Shown piece after piece: positions 24,569 to 38,077 of a stretch of 64,000 bases of DNA. The notes under the pieces were generated by a model that was not told the DNA's origin, did not search any database, and worked only from the letters and a program-made list of their open reading frames with translations. The position numbers and the translations under genes are program-made. Every line of letters begins with the position of its first letter. Positions within the stretch are counted from its first letter, which is position 1. Origin of the DNA: Glossina fuscipes (taxonomy: Eukaryota > Arthropoda > Insecta > Diptera > Glossinidae); assembly GCF_014805625.2 (NCBI RefSeq), contig NW_023998427.1, positions 1,493,518 to 1,557,517 on the forward strand, in the 5' to 3' direction.

Positions 24569-25854
24569 CCATATCATATGTGAATCCCTTTCATTAGATA
24601 TTTTAAAAAAAGATTCATTCGCAAAAATCGCTCTGTTAGATCTGCTTTCTGTCCTTGGCACATCACTTTTTAAAAAAGTTTTTTATGTGAATTTTTTATT
24701 ATAATATATGTTTCCATATTGTTAACTATTCCGTACTTTTTAAATATGTATTTTTTTTTTTTTTTTTTAGTTATTAGATGCTTTACTTTAAATAATTTAT
24801 TTTGTAGTATTTAAATTACAAAGAACCGAAGAAGATATTTGTATAAGAGTAATAAAAGAAAAAGTTATTTCTGAACTTAGTAATAAATATGAATAATAAC
24901 GAGATTATTAAATAAATAAAAAAAATAAAAAAATTTCTTTTTTAAATGGAAATGAAAATATTTTCGTAGTCAATTATTAATATTCTTCCGAAATTATGTT
25001 TTTTGTTTATGTGAGTAAACTTTAAATTTATTTTTTTTTTTTGAATATATTTTTTGGTCGTTGTACGATTAGTACAAATTTTTTTTTTTTTTAATTTCGA
25101 CAATTGAAGCTCGCAGGTGATCAAGTTGAGGAAAGTGGCGGACTTCTTGTTTCTAGCCGGAAGTCTTTACGCAAACTACGTTACACATCTTACAGTCTTA
25201 TTTCAATAAAAGCCTGTAAGCTGAGAAAACGTTCATAATGTAAACTACGATTCAATCGCGATCATTATCCTATTTGTTTCAACGTATTTCTCTATCAAAT
25301 CCTTTTGGTGATGCCCATTAACCCTGCCTCTTTAATGCTTCAAATGTTTTAAATAGTAAAACATGATCGTTAATGTCTTTTTACAAAGAAATTTTTCGAT
25401 TCAAAATCATAATTTATTATCATAATAAAATTAACATAAAATAAAAATTTACAGCAAAGAATTTTTTTTTTTTTTAACATTTCAGCCCTTTTTCTCTCTT
25501 TTAGTTCAGATACATTTCAATTTTTGTTAAGGTAAAAATAAATTAAAAATGTTTCTTTTTTTTTCTTTACATAACACTTTTTTTTGTAGAGGCGAGATTC
25601 AAGGGAATACTTAATCAATTTAAAAGAAGAAAAAAGCACATGCATATAAAACATTAATAACTACCATTATCGATTTGAAATAAACAAAGCTCTTTTATAT
25701 TGAATTTAAAAAAAAAAACAAAATTTACTTTTACTAATTTATATAATATAATGAAATACAGTAGGAGACAATTAAACCTCTTTTTTCTTTTTTTTATATA
25801 ATTGACTGCGTCTTATATTAATTATTACTGTTGCTGTTAGAGCGTGAATAAAAT
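24569..25854. other. convergent intergenic region, M13-like / DPY19
   Basis: Tail-to-tail 3' flanks, very AT-rich with many poly(T) and poly(A) runs. AATAAA at 24851-24856 may serve the M13-like gene. I see no coding sequence here. Confidence 0.6.
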
Positions 25855-28800
25855 TCACATATCCTTCTCGGGCATTTTGTTGAATTTTAAATTGATTTGT
25901 ACGCTATGTGAAAACATTTTTACGATGGCATACTTTTCATTACTAAAAACTTTTAAAAAGCTCGGTATATTTTTATTCAATAATTCAGAACAAAACTGTG
26001 GATATTTACGATAAGCCGGCTGCATATCATCCCAAATTGATAATAGATCACATTCGTCACTGTGAAAGAATTATTCAAAAATTATGCCATTCCTTCCTAA
26101 TATAAAATATATTGTCAACTTTTCTTACTTAATTTCATTTGTGCAATCGTTAGTGGATAAAATTAAATACTGAATTTTTAATTGGGAACATTGATTATAA
26201 ATGTCCGACGATTGTTGACGGCTAAAGACGCTATAAACATGCTCCGTGCGGTCACTGTTAACAAAGGAGAAAAGTTTCAAGCTGCTTGGAAACTGTTTTA
26301 ACACTGTTAACTATTAGATGTGGCGGGTTAACAATATTGCACTACAATTAAATGTTATCACGTCGCTGATGATAACTAAAACTAGGTCTTTTTGTCAATC
26401 CGTAAAGCGAAAAGTAATAGGTTATTTTAAGTCAGTGTTCAATATTGATAGCAATTGTAAATCACTTAAAGAGAGTGAAATTTGCATTGAGTAGTCAATT
26501 TGAAACAAGTAAAACTTTATTTAGTGATCCCTACTTGCAATGTACAATCAATTTGAGTCACTTTTGGATTCTTATAGTAAAACATAGCGTAGCGGCTCAA
26601 GGTGATTGATTAAGAAAAAAAACTCTTATCAAATATTTCAATAAGAATTCACCAGACTTTCCCGCTTCGGCTTTACATTCGTTAGACATCACTCTTCCTC
26701 ATCCCACGAAACTATCTGTTAGGATAAATAGGGAAATGTCCCAAGAACGAATGAATGTTATTCTGAACTAATCGTTCACATGTTAAACTTAAAATTTCTG
26801 CGATATTTAGAATTTTAGCATTCATACATATTTATATATGTACATTAACGTAACAAACATTATTAACCGCCACACGTAATATATATATACAATTCTACCT
26901 CATCTGTCTAATTTCTAAATGAGCATGGTTTACAATTGGCCTTCGCGTAGTTAAATGTACGGTACCAATTATATCAACAGGACCTAAAATGATTTAGATA
27001 TATTTAATATTTATTTCTTACGTAAGCAAAAGCATTTACCGGCAAAAACGGCATCCTTTTCGGTATTCATTTTTATCCATTCTAACATTGAATCCAATTG
27101 CAAATTTTGATTAGCCACATTTTTGTTAGGATAATACTCGTCTTGTATATTCTATACAAAATAAACCAACATTTATAAATTATTCTCACCAAAGTTACTT
27201 TTCTAAATATTAGTTTTAAAGTATATGCCTTACAAGAGCAACGAGTTGCAACCTGGGAAGTAATCATCCTTGGAGTGACGTGAATTATTGTCAAGAGAAG
27301 TGTCAACAATAAAATTTTTGTTTTGTTATTTACGAATAAGCTTAATTTTAAAATGATAGGTTGCGGAGCAAGAAAGACTCGCATTAACTTTTGATCACAA
27401 GTTTGCTTCTACATAAAATACTCTTATCTTCATGCTCATCCTTTTTCTGCCAAAAAAGCAGAATTCATGTCATTATTACAGATTTAAAGATTAAGAAACT
27501 TATATATACATACATACATACATTCTTTCTGCTTAAAGAGTCATAATAGAATAGAAGTTAAAATCGTTTATCTTTGACTCATTCTGTAACGAAGCGTTTA
27601 TTCACTTTTTTGGAGTCTTTCACACGTTTAACTAGTTAAGTCTGTTCGTTCGACGTCGGAACCTAAACTTGCAAAAATTGAAATAGGAAATTGAAACTCT
27701 ATAGTTTACCAATGGAATCTTAAGTTAGGCGAGATCTGTCCACAACAACCCTAATCTATAAGTATTGGTCTTAAGACATGATATCGATGCAAATTCTCTA
27801 GTAAATAATAAAAATGCGACCCAGCAAATTGCAAGCGCACAATAAATTAAAAAGCTTCGCAATTATAGAGACCGTGCCAAAGGAGAATATTAATTTCCTA
27901 CTATTTTTCAAATTAATCAAAATGGTTTCTTACCACTATCCCGGGATGGATAACGCTGGCCAAAAACACATACAGATAAGCTGACCAAAACAAGTTACGC
28001 TGTTTACCGCTCAATAATAAGGAACATATGGTCGAGGTGAGAACACAACCTTGCGTAAAACATAGGAAAAATAGTTTTCTAATACTAAGGCCAATAACTG
28101 TAAATACAGCCATTTGTAGAAAACTGTACACGTAATGAAATTGACGATAGTCGTAAACGCCCTCGTCATCACTATCATTAGCACGTGTTTCCTGAGAAGA
28201 AGCGGATGTTAGCTTGGTAGCAGCTTTTTTACTCGTTCCTGTAGATGAGATTTTTTTACCATTTTCATTAGCAGCTTTTTCCTTTCTTTCGCTCTGTTCT
28301 ACCATTTCCTCAGTCGATTCCCTGTGAATCTCATCTCGTCCCTTTTCCTCTGATGACTTTTTATGATTTTCTTGAATTTGTTCTTTTAGCTTTTTAATAT
28401 CATTTAGAAACTGTAAATGATCATTTGGTTTCTCTTTTTTTAATTTTGCCTTTTCTTTTTTATAAAGCTCGTAGTCATAGCCACATTTGGCTAAAAGATC
28501 TAAAAATTCTAGTATTATGTGTTCATTTTTCTTGTTAAGTATATCCGTCATACTAATATGATGTTCCTCTAGAAAATCTTCTAGAATATAGTTTTTAGCA
28601 CGTTCTATGACATCCGCTTTGGGCTCTTCAGGTGGTTCAGTGGATTTACGCCATTTACGAAAAAACTTGGCCAACATAACTACACCATACATACAATAGG
28701 GTTTCACTACAAGCGTTTTAACGAAGTCCCACAATTGAAAGCAATCCATGCGCTTGTACTCAGGTTTGCATGCCGTAAGAGTGGTAACGAAATTTACTTT

Positions 28801-30169
28801 CATTTGCAGTAACCAATGTATTACCAAATCACGGTACAATATATATGTATTTTCTATGGACCTCACAAAACCGGTCGCTTCAAAGATATCAATTATAGTG
28901 CAAAAGGAAAATATTGATATTAAAAATCCCATGGGCAAAATTTTCAATGAGAAACCAATATTGTTCTCATCGGGCAACGGGGGCGATGATTGTTGCTTTG
29001 AAAATCTTATCATTGATATAAAAAACAAACCGATGGCTGGTCCCAACTGCCAGGCAAAAATATATCTTTTGTTACCATCCGACACAGAGTAGGCCAACCA
29101 AATGGCCATTAAATGAGTTGCAGCGTATTCATTAATGAAAACATTTACTAGTCTGGTTTGTGTCGTTGAATTCAAAATCCATGGTACCATCATTATGAGT
29201 ATTTGACTGGCAAATATAACTGTAGAGAATTGCCAGCATAATAAGGCCAGAGCCGTAAGGAAAGACATTTCTACCATCTGTTTTAATGATAAGAACATTA
29301 AGTGCATTAAAAAAATATTAAGAACGACTTGTAAACTCACGGTTAATATGGACAGAGAATGTGCTTTACGTTCGTATAACTGATTTATGCAGAAGCATAA
29401 ATAAAACATTTGCATAAAGATAGCTGGAAAAGCAAAATTTTCACGTGCTGCAGGGCTTTCATATATCTTTGAAGCAAAGCTGTGAAACATAATGTACGAT
29501 GTTACTGCATAAATACCACCGAACATGTTACGACTGAGCAGTAATCCGTACATGTATATTAAGAGCATGGTAAACCCACCCAACAGCCATACACACTCCG
29601 TATAAAATTGCATTGCTTGACCTTCGCAATTACCATATTCTAACGTCAATCGTATATCATCCGAACGCCAACAGCTAAACAAAGATAAAAGTCCCAAACG
29701 TTGATGCGAACGCAAGAAATGATACAAAGCTCTAAAATCATATTACACGTTTGTTTTCATTATATAAAAAAATTTTCCAATAATACCCAATAATAAGCTC
29801 CGGCAATACGTGAAATCTGTGAATAACATTCACGTTGCGAGGGTACTCAATATCAGTTAAATTTTGCAATCTTTCAATGCCGCTCATGAAATCCGGTGCC
29901 TCTGTCAAAGTTTTATAAAAGCTATAATATAGGGCATCTTCTCCTCGAAATAAAGATTCACGTTCCAATTGGGTCAAATGAGCTATATTCGTTCGTGTCT
30001 CAAAAACAGACCGTACATGCTGAATATATAGAAAAAAAAATCCCGTACCTAAAGAAAACAAAAATGAAGAATAATTGAAAACAAAGCAAAACATCAAAGA
30101 CGACCGAACTAAGTTGATTTTACCTATCAACGACTGTCCTAGCATTAGAAGCAACTTCTGTTGGTGCAT
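25855..30169 (-). CDS. DPY19L: DPY19-type protein C-mannosyltransferase
   Basis: Seven exons, all junctions in phase: 30169-30124, 30048-29787, 29731-27934, 27151-27040, 26983-26899, 26254-26129 and 26059-25855, about 877 residues. DPY19 proteins are multi-pass ER membrane enzymes that C-mannosylate tryptophans of secreted and thrombospondin-type proteins from dolichol-P-mannose. Family landmarks are RGEDALYYSFYKTLTEAP, YPRNVNVIHRFHVLPELII, repeated hydrophobic segments through exon 3, DAVFAG, TRRPIVNHAHLE, and a lumenal C-terminal domain. The start is the ATG at 30169, in a 46-bp first exon. Unusual is a highly charged insert of about 165 residues (about 460-630) where vertebrate DPY19L proteins have a short loop. 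The Drosophila homologue is, from memory, CG6659. Confidence 0.92.
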
Positions 30170-33100
30170 GTTCCTTATAATATTATTCAACTTTGGTCGA
30201 TACTAATAAATTTCTATTTAATTTATTGTTAACTTTACACTACAAATTTTGCAAAAAAAAAAAAAAATTCTCCACTTTTCCGGTTTCACTGCTTAAATCC
30301 ATATGATGGATTGAATGACATTATATTGCAAACTAGAGTTGTCAGGCGTATTGAATGTTTTTATAAAAGGAAAAGCTATGTTTAAAGGGTAGCTAATGTT
30401 TTGTTCTACGAACGTGAAAGCGCTTCATAGGCCTAAACACAATTATCTATTATTCTGTTTTTCGGGTTAAGAAGTCCCAAGTGAGAATCCACGTTATCGT
30501 ATTATTTTGCAAGAAAAAATATAGAAATCAATGCTAATATAAATAAAAAAATGTGATATGAGAAGTAAAACTAAAGAAATCAACAAAAAATAAATGAAAA
30601 ACAACGATAGAGAAATTAATATACAGACAAATTAAATATTTAATTGATTAACGAAATAAAGAATGAGCAAAAATAATATTAAATAGAGCTGCACTTCACT
30701 GGCGCAGTAAAAAACACTAAAAGAATTTTATTGATCGTTTTTATTCTTTATAAAAAAGTATGGAGCATGAACTAAAATTTTAAATCGCATAACAATAATT
30801 TACAGTAGTACAAAATAACATTAGTTAGATCAATAATTTCACAACTTAAAATAAATTGTCTTTGTTTCTTTTTATACGTGTGTTATGTGAAAGCCATATG
30901 ATTTCCCAGTTCTCACAACGTATTGCAAAAATTCGGCAAAGCTGGAGTCCCATCCCGAATATAGCAATAACGCATCATTGTGTTTTAAAACGCATTTACA
31001 AATTAGTCCCTCGCGTAGCATTTTCTTTTAAGAAAAGTAAATTTTTTACTCGTAATTATTATTTTATTATGAACTATTTTATTATTATTATTTATTTACC
31101 TTTACAGATGTACTAAAAGGGCCAAGTGGTCACCTGTGTGCCCTACTTTAAATGCAAATTCTATTCTGCTTATTAGCAACATTCTGCGCGTTAGCGCGGC
31201 AACCAGACTTATAATACTAGAGTGGATATGATCTTATGCAGTGTTGTCAAATAATGCTTGAAAAACATCTAGTCAACTAAATTCACGTAAATGACATGCC
31301 ACCCAGATTTAATACAATAATTTGCTTATACATATATCTCTGTGATCTTCAAATTGACATAATAATAACAGGTAAAAAATGCTGTCTATCTAAGATCAAA
31401 AATCTTACCGTCCCTAGTTTACACAATGTATTTCGTAAAAAGACTGCGTTTCATCAGCTCTTCATATTTGTAATTTAACGCTATAATATTGCACAAAAAA
31501 GTAACATAACACCAAAATTCAATGGTTTCAGCACAAAGTATTTGATTAAACTTATTACGCCATTTATATAGCTGATGATTTTGATAATTTTGCCAAATTA
31601 CTTCGCTTGAAGTCAAACGTTCTTATAATTCTTTGTTCAAACATTAATATACTAATTTACATATAAATTAAAGATTAACAAAAACATATAAGTACGAAAA
31701 AGAGCGGAAGTAGGATAAAGACAAGGAAATAAACATGTTTATTTCAATGTTGACATATTAAAATTGCGAGTCTATCGTAATCAGCTTTGAAAATTTTTTA
31801 TAAGAGCAATAAGTGAACTTTTGCCTTTTCAGCTGAAGCAATGTTAACGGCCGTAATTGCAGACTTCGCAGTCAGCATAAACTCCGAATAAGGAGTAAAT
31901 TCATAATTAACCAAATTTTAGTAATTGCGAGTGACACAGACAGACAGACAGACATGACTAAATCAATTTCACTAACCCGTATTGACAACAATACACGACC
32001 ATGGCTCGCCATGAACTTACCCATATCTTACACCTCCAAATATAATGTGTATCCGCTAAAATCAAGAAAACCGTTTATTATCATGTATGAAGCCAGTAAA
32101 TCTTATCAAGGATCGATATGAAAACTCATTATCATATCGCATTATAAACAATATAATAGACATTAAATTTGAACTTGCTCAAGTTGCTTTTACATCCTAC
32201 ACACACTACTTATTATATTTGTCAAATATTTTTAATGTACAGAAATTAATAGCTGACAAACTGTAAATTGCATATGTAAGTTTTTACACCCCAGTATAAA
32301 CCCCATAGTGGCTTACGGTAGATTTATTATAGCAATCGCTTAAGACCCGAATGATTCTAAGCTTGCGAGGTCGCAATCTTTGAAATATTTTGCTGAAATT
32401 TAGTCCATTTAGCTTCCACCGTGCGTTATAAACTTTTTTAGGCAGCATTTGCTCCGTTATTAGGAGCACGTCCGTCTGTACAATTGTCAATCCATAGTCT
32501 CATTGTTGTCAGTCATCCGTAGTCCTAAAATATATAACTTCTTAAGATAATTTGCTTATCTCTCCGATTTGTTTGCCCACTGCTTTATGATTTCATATGA
32601 AAGCTTTGGTATTTCTTTGTCGACCATTACCTGGGTTTATGACAAATGCACATTTTCTAATTGATTTTCCGTAGAAGTGCATTGTTTGTTGTGTGCTTCA
32701 TGGACACCTTTTCTTTGATCATACATATTAAGTCATTGATTTTGATGCTGTACCGTATAAGCAAGCATCTTATCTCTCAAGAAAACATTACACATTTAAG
32801 ATAGGACGTTTTACTAGCAACATTTGCGCAGTAAAATTATTGATTAATACCCCAAGTCATATGATATAAAGGAACGATATTAAAGATCCTAAGAGAGAGG
32901 GGGTAGGAAACTGAAATGCGTAAGATTCCACACAATCAACATCTGTGTACGATAGTGCGCGCATTCAATAGACCCGTGCGTGAGTGTATTGCATCAAGAC
33001 AGAAATATTCATGTCAAGTGGATTGTGCGTGCGTTTGTTTAAACAGTTATAAGTAGAGGCGCGTAAGTGATAGAATTTTAAACTTTTCGTTTTTCTCTGC

Positions 33101-34790
33101 TTGCTTGCTTTATTTTTCGCAAATCAATACTATTTTTATATATACCTATCTATTTATTGCCAAAAAGATGTTTTTTATAATTATTCGATCTAATTTTAAC
33201 TTTACATATTTTTCCTATTCTTAATAGAAGCAAAATATTACTACGATTATTTCCAATTTGTACATTTTTATCAATATTCAACTTTGCCAAAATTAAAGTT
33301 ATAACTATTTCTCTTAGTCTCTGCTACACGGCCTTTTCCTATTTATTGGGCAATTGTGCGCAATCTTCCAGATTACCCTTAAAGTATTACACTAGGCACG
33401 CTAGAAATTATTCTAAATAGCTGCTTCCCAGAAAATAGTTTAGTTTTATGTACCGTTTCTATGTCACTACACACACACATTAAAATTAAAATTAATTAAA
33501 TTGATGTTAGATTATTCATAAGACACAACTACTTCTAAAAGATAACTAGTATGAAAAAAACGAATACAATAACTAATAGAGTAAAATACATAAGGAACAA
33601 TATATTGATAATGATAAAAAAACTATAAAAGCAAGGGTATATTAATACAAATATATTGTTATGTCAAATTGTTTGCATTAATTTTCTCCATTTTTTGTCC
33701 TTTGCTGACTCCGTCGTCGGCTACCAAACTGTCGGACAAAAAGTATACATTCTTCAAAAACAACACTTTAATTAAGCTATTTAAAAAATTAAGGCAATGT
33801 TTTTTACAGTCGTCGTTTGTCACAAACCAGCGAAGTCCGTTTCCGTTCTCTACAAATGTATCAGTCAAATAAATTTCTAAGCCAAGTTATTTGAGCCTGA
33901 CATCTTTAGTATAGCGAAGATGTACAGTACTCGCTTCTGAGTACTCCTTACTTTTAATAAACGACTCGGGCAAATCCGTTAAGGTCCCGTTCTCCTTCTT
34001 CATCAATTTTGAACACTTCTCACATTTAGACTTCCTCACTCTTTTTTATTGTTATTACAAAGATAATCATTTGTTTTTACATTATTCTTCCGCAAAGCAA
34101 ACTACACTTTTACGCCTATAAATATCGGAAATATCGCAGTTTATGGTTTACAAAGTGATGAAATTCAGCATTTGAACACCTTTTATTAAACAAAAATGAA
34201 AAAACTGGGTATACCATACTGATGAAACATTGGCTAATCACGCTGACACTATCGAAAACCGTTATTTGCATTTGCAAATTAAACCCAAAATTCGGAAATT
34301 ATTTTTAAAGTAATGCAAAATAATAATAAAACTTAAAAACTGACTTCCAAATTTGAAATAAATCGACTTTATTTTGCCTCCTACCTTGCTTATTTTTACT
34401 TTTATGTCTTCTTCTTCTTCATTTGAAATTCAGCAATTCAACAATAGAAGATTCGCTGTGTTGTGCACAAACGGTTTGATGTGAGAACAAAGTACTTTGT
34501 TGGAACTTTAATAAAGTTATTTTCAATTAATTAAATTATCCTTATTTGCTTATACGCTGAAGTTGGTTGTATTTTCCAATAAAACCATACAACTTGTTCG
34601 ATAACAACCCCGAGAATGCCTAATAAAGAGTTAAGCAACTTTTCATGCTTAAATGCTTAAAAATTTCTATGTGTGCATATTCATTGTTTTCAATGTGTTC
34701 AACTTCAATTTCAATGCTTGTCATGCGAGTGCGGTTTCTTTGTGTTTTTGACCTTAGCTCTGTTTATTTTGTTGTGCTAAAAGCGAAAAA
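30170..34790. other. gene-free stretch between DPY19 and the p24 gene
   Basis: AT-rich DNA with short unsupported frames. Decayed dispersed repeats are visible at about 31900-31990 (a GACAGACAGACAGACATG tract) and about 32300-32490. Nothing coding could be supported. Confidence 0.55.
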
Positions 34791-35572
34791 ATGGTAAATT
34801 TTATAATATCTTAGAATTCATAAAAAAACTAACGATGAATGAAAATTAAAATTTTATTACATAGAATTTTTTTTCAACGATTCGACAGTATCTGGTTTTT
34901 ATTGTTTGCTATTTGCTGAGGGTGTCGGTGGAGGCATATGATAAGGAAATGACGGTGCACATTGACGCGGGCAAAAAAGAATGCTTCTATCATCATGTAA
35001 ACAAAGGTGAAACTATCGACATCGAATACCAGGTGATCGATGGCGGTAATGGTGATTTGGATATTAGTTTTTCCCTTAACGATCCCATAGGCTTGATAAT
35101 TGTGGGTGATTTTAAAAAATCTGAAAATATACATCGTCATGAAGTGCAGCTCGACGGTGATTACCGATTTTGTTTTGATAATACTTTTAGTGCGTTTAAC
35201 AGGAAAACAGTTTTTTTCGAATTAATTGTGGAAAGAGAGGGTGAACAGAACTTAGGTGATAATCAATGGAATGATATGCTCGAAGGCTTAACACCCGAGG
35301 AATATTACGAAATGAAAGTGCAAGATATCATGGATTATATAGGCCGTATACGAATGCAGATGACTAAAGCTCGACAGATACAAGATATTCTGCGTTCTCA
35401 CGAAGCACGTGATCGCAACCTAGCAGAAGCAAACTTTATGAAAGTGAATGTTAGGTCATTCATCCAAATTTGTGCCATGATAGCAGTGGGTCTTCTCCAA
35501 GTCTTCCTAGTACGTAGCATATTTGACAATAATGGTCGTATGAACAAAATTTGGCAAAAGGTGCGTTTGTGA
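34791..35572 (+). CDS. p24 / TMED family cargo receptor
   Basis: Two exons, 34791-34793 and 34889-35572, giving about 229 residues. The first coding exon is only the ATG, followed at once by a donor (GTAAAT); the acceptor TTCGACAG continues in frame with YLVFIVCYLLRVSVEA, a signal peptide. The GOLD domain follows with its cysteine pair (KKECFYHH and YRFCFDN) and the EYQVIDGG motif, then a coiled coil with SHEARDRNLAEAN and one membrane span (about FIQICAMIAVGLLQVFLV). p24 proteins cycle between ER and Golgi and select COPII/COPI cargo. The sequence is closest to the TMED1/5 subgroup (Drosophila opossum is a candidate, unchecked). The cytosolic tail lacks a clear KKxx signal. A possible donor near 35560 could give another C-terminus. 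Confidence 0.85.
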
Positions 35573-35931
35573 AGCAAAATAATCAATAATTTCTCGCATA
35601 TAGATAAAACGCTAGGGAAGCTCTCTAAAGAAGCCTTAATGAATCTTTCTAAAAATGACACCAAAGAAAATTTAAAAATTTTGATCACAGAAACCATGTT
35701 CAGGGATAAATTGTAATGAAAGCAATGCTAATATTTTAACTTGAATCATTCCTTGCCATACATATTTTTAACTAAATCTATCTTTTATTAAACGTTTATA
35801 TGCTACTCATCAGATTATTGCAATGCACATCCATTTACGTTTGGTTAAATCTTTGTAAAAATCTTTTGTTTGTGTAAAACCAATTTCAGTATATTTTTTA
35901 TTAGTTTAATAAACGTATATAACGTTTAAAT
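35573..35931. other. convergent intergenic region, p24 / NOP53
   Basis: 359 bp of overlapping 3' flanks with AATAAA-type signals for both strands; no coding sequence. Confidence 0.6.
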
Positions 35932-37516
35932 TTATGAAACTTTCTTTTTGACAATACGCTGTTCGCGGAGCATTTGGTACGAGATACCAGGGTCTTTGTG
36001 TGAACTGCGTGGAAATCGTTTGACTTTCGGTGTTTTTTGTTTGCCTACGGCTACGCTTACTGGGAGCATATTTCGCTTTTGGAAACTTTTGAACCGATCT
36101 ATAAGAAGACTACTTTCCTGCTTTATATTACACATGCTGCCGGCCAAGTCCTCTGGCATATTAACATCTTCGTCTTGCTCAATAAATTTTAAACGGCCCA
36201 AACGTTTCGTTTCGTATTTCTTTTTCAAAGCCGTCTTTTTACGTTTCTTTTTCAAGGCGTTCAAGCTTTCTTCTTCTTCTGAGATTTCCTTTTTTAGAGA
36301 TTTGATACGGTTGATATCAACAGTTTGTTTTTTTTTCATTTTCTTCTCCAAAGTTTTCTTTTCGAGCTCTTTTTGTTTAAGTTCTTTGCTGCGTGCTTGT
36401 TTCGATTTCTTTTTGTTTTCTACTGGTGGATTACTCGTCTGATATGTAGAATCCTCATTGCTTTGAAAATTCTTGATATCATCGTCTGTATCTTCATTAT
36501 CATCATCTTCAAAACCTGAACGCATTTCTCTCATATAAAAAGCTTCCTTTTCTTCGGGAGTAACTTTCTTAAACATACGCGTAGTAACGCGTTCCAAATG
36601 TTTTTCTCCCTTAATAATGTTTTCTTCCTTTTCCACGACCTTTAAAATTAATTTTTGATGATCTTCTAACGAGGGATTGTAACTTATGCCTGGATGAGGT
36701 GGTTCAAAATTTCTAAGAAAATAAAAAAATAATATAATAATATACAACATTTGTCATTGTTTGCGAACGAGTTCTTACTTTGCTTTCGTAGTACGATGGC
36801 GTATGCTATCGTGGACTTTAATAATTGGTTTGCCTATGTTCTTTGCTATATATAGACTTAAATCTCTGCTGATCCAACCCTTTTCGTCTTTAAGGCCAGG
36901 AATATTGTCACGAAAATCCGCATCGGTCCAAATGTCTTTATTGATATCCGGTATTCCGCTGGCCTTTTTCTTAAGTCGTTCTTCCACCTTTTCATAATAT
37001 TTCGCCCGATCTTGGTTGGCTTTAAAATGTCTCGATCTAATAGGATTGCAGACTTCTTTCTCTATATCCCGCCCGCACTTTTTTTGCTTCACTGTATTTC
37101 TGCGAAAGAATAATAAAGAATAACTATTAAGTATATATTTCTCATTACAAAAAGTTCACCTTTTTACAATCGGATCTTCAACTTTTGAGTAATTCTCTAA
37201 ACCTTTCCAAGATTTCATAGGCTTTATAGCATTTAATTTGCGCTTTTGCTTCTCAGTGTTAAGTTTCCTTTTAGATTCTGTGGCTATAACATCTATGTGG
37301 AAAATATCTTCATTTTGTTTTTCAGAAAATGTTCTAAAATTTAAATCAAGTAAAAATTCATCCTTAGAAAATACGACGTCTGATATTTTGCTTCACTCAC
37401 CCGATTCGCTCGTCGCGCAATTTATCCTCTAAAAAATCCTCAACATCCTTTATATCAGTTTTACGCCAGGCTGATTTATTTTTCTTGGACACACGTTTTC
37501 GTTTTGGCAAAGACAT
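35932..37516 (-). CDS. NOP53: NOP53 ribosome biogenesis factor (GLTSCR2/PICT1)
   Basis: Four exons, all in phase: 37516-37401, 37333-37160, 37099-36779 and 36712-35932, 463 residues. NOP53 is a nucleolar protein of the pre-60S particle that recruits the Mtr4-exosome for 5.8S rRNA maturation. Recognisable features are a basic N-terminus ([18 protein letters not shown]), [28 protein letters not shown], a long Lys/Glu-rich coiled coil ([20 protein letters not shown]), and the C-terminal [15 protein letters not shown] followed by [19 protein letters not shown]. The start ATG opens exon 1 and faces DNAJC25 across a shared promoter. Drosophila homologue, from memory: CG1785. Confidence 0.93.
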
Positions 37517-38077
37517 GCTGATAGATTTTTAATTAATTACAAGTTCTATAGCAAAAAATCGCACGTGTTTTATTTCTCAACAGATACGTGATTGCCAGAA
37601 GTATATTTTAAAGAAATTCCCGGATATTCATTTAATTTTTTAGTAGGTAATGTAAGAGTTTACTAATATAATTTTTTCCAAAAAAACAGAGAAATTTCAT
37701 TTAAAGGACAACGTGCACGACTGTGACACAGCCGTTGGGATTGTTGGGATAATAATTAATATATTGTTGTTAGTGGTTTAGTGGTGTGTAGGCATTTGTA
37801 TGGAATTTTGTTTAAAAAAGGAGGTCTCTATTGGCCGCGTTTTTATAAAGCTGAAAATAAAACAAATAAAAGTTTTCTCAAATCATCGAAAGATAAATAA
37901 ATTTGGATCTCATTGACGGTCCTCAACAGTTCATTGTCATTTGCAGTGTTTTTAATGAAGAAGCAAACGTGGCAAACTTAGAAATCAACTATATTAATAA
38001 GGCGTAACAGAAATCAACTTTATTGTTAATGAGTTTGACTAGAAACGCTGCGCGGACTGTCGTTAAAGTATGTAAAG
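37517..38077. promoter_or_regulatory. divergent promoter region, NOP53 / DNAJC25
   Basis: 561 bp between two head-to-head start codons, so it holds both promoters and 5' UTRs. I see no strong TATA box close to either start. Confidence 0.5.

Noticed and set aside
28748..29092. 114-codon plus-strand frame within DPY19 exon 3
   Set aside because: Shadow of the real minus-strand coding sequence.
36325..36519. Plus-strand frames opposite the NOP53 Lys/Glu-rich region
   Set aside because: Phe-rich shadows of the antisense lysine codons.
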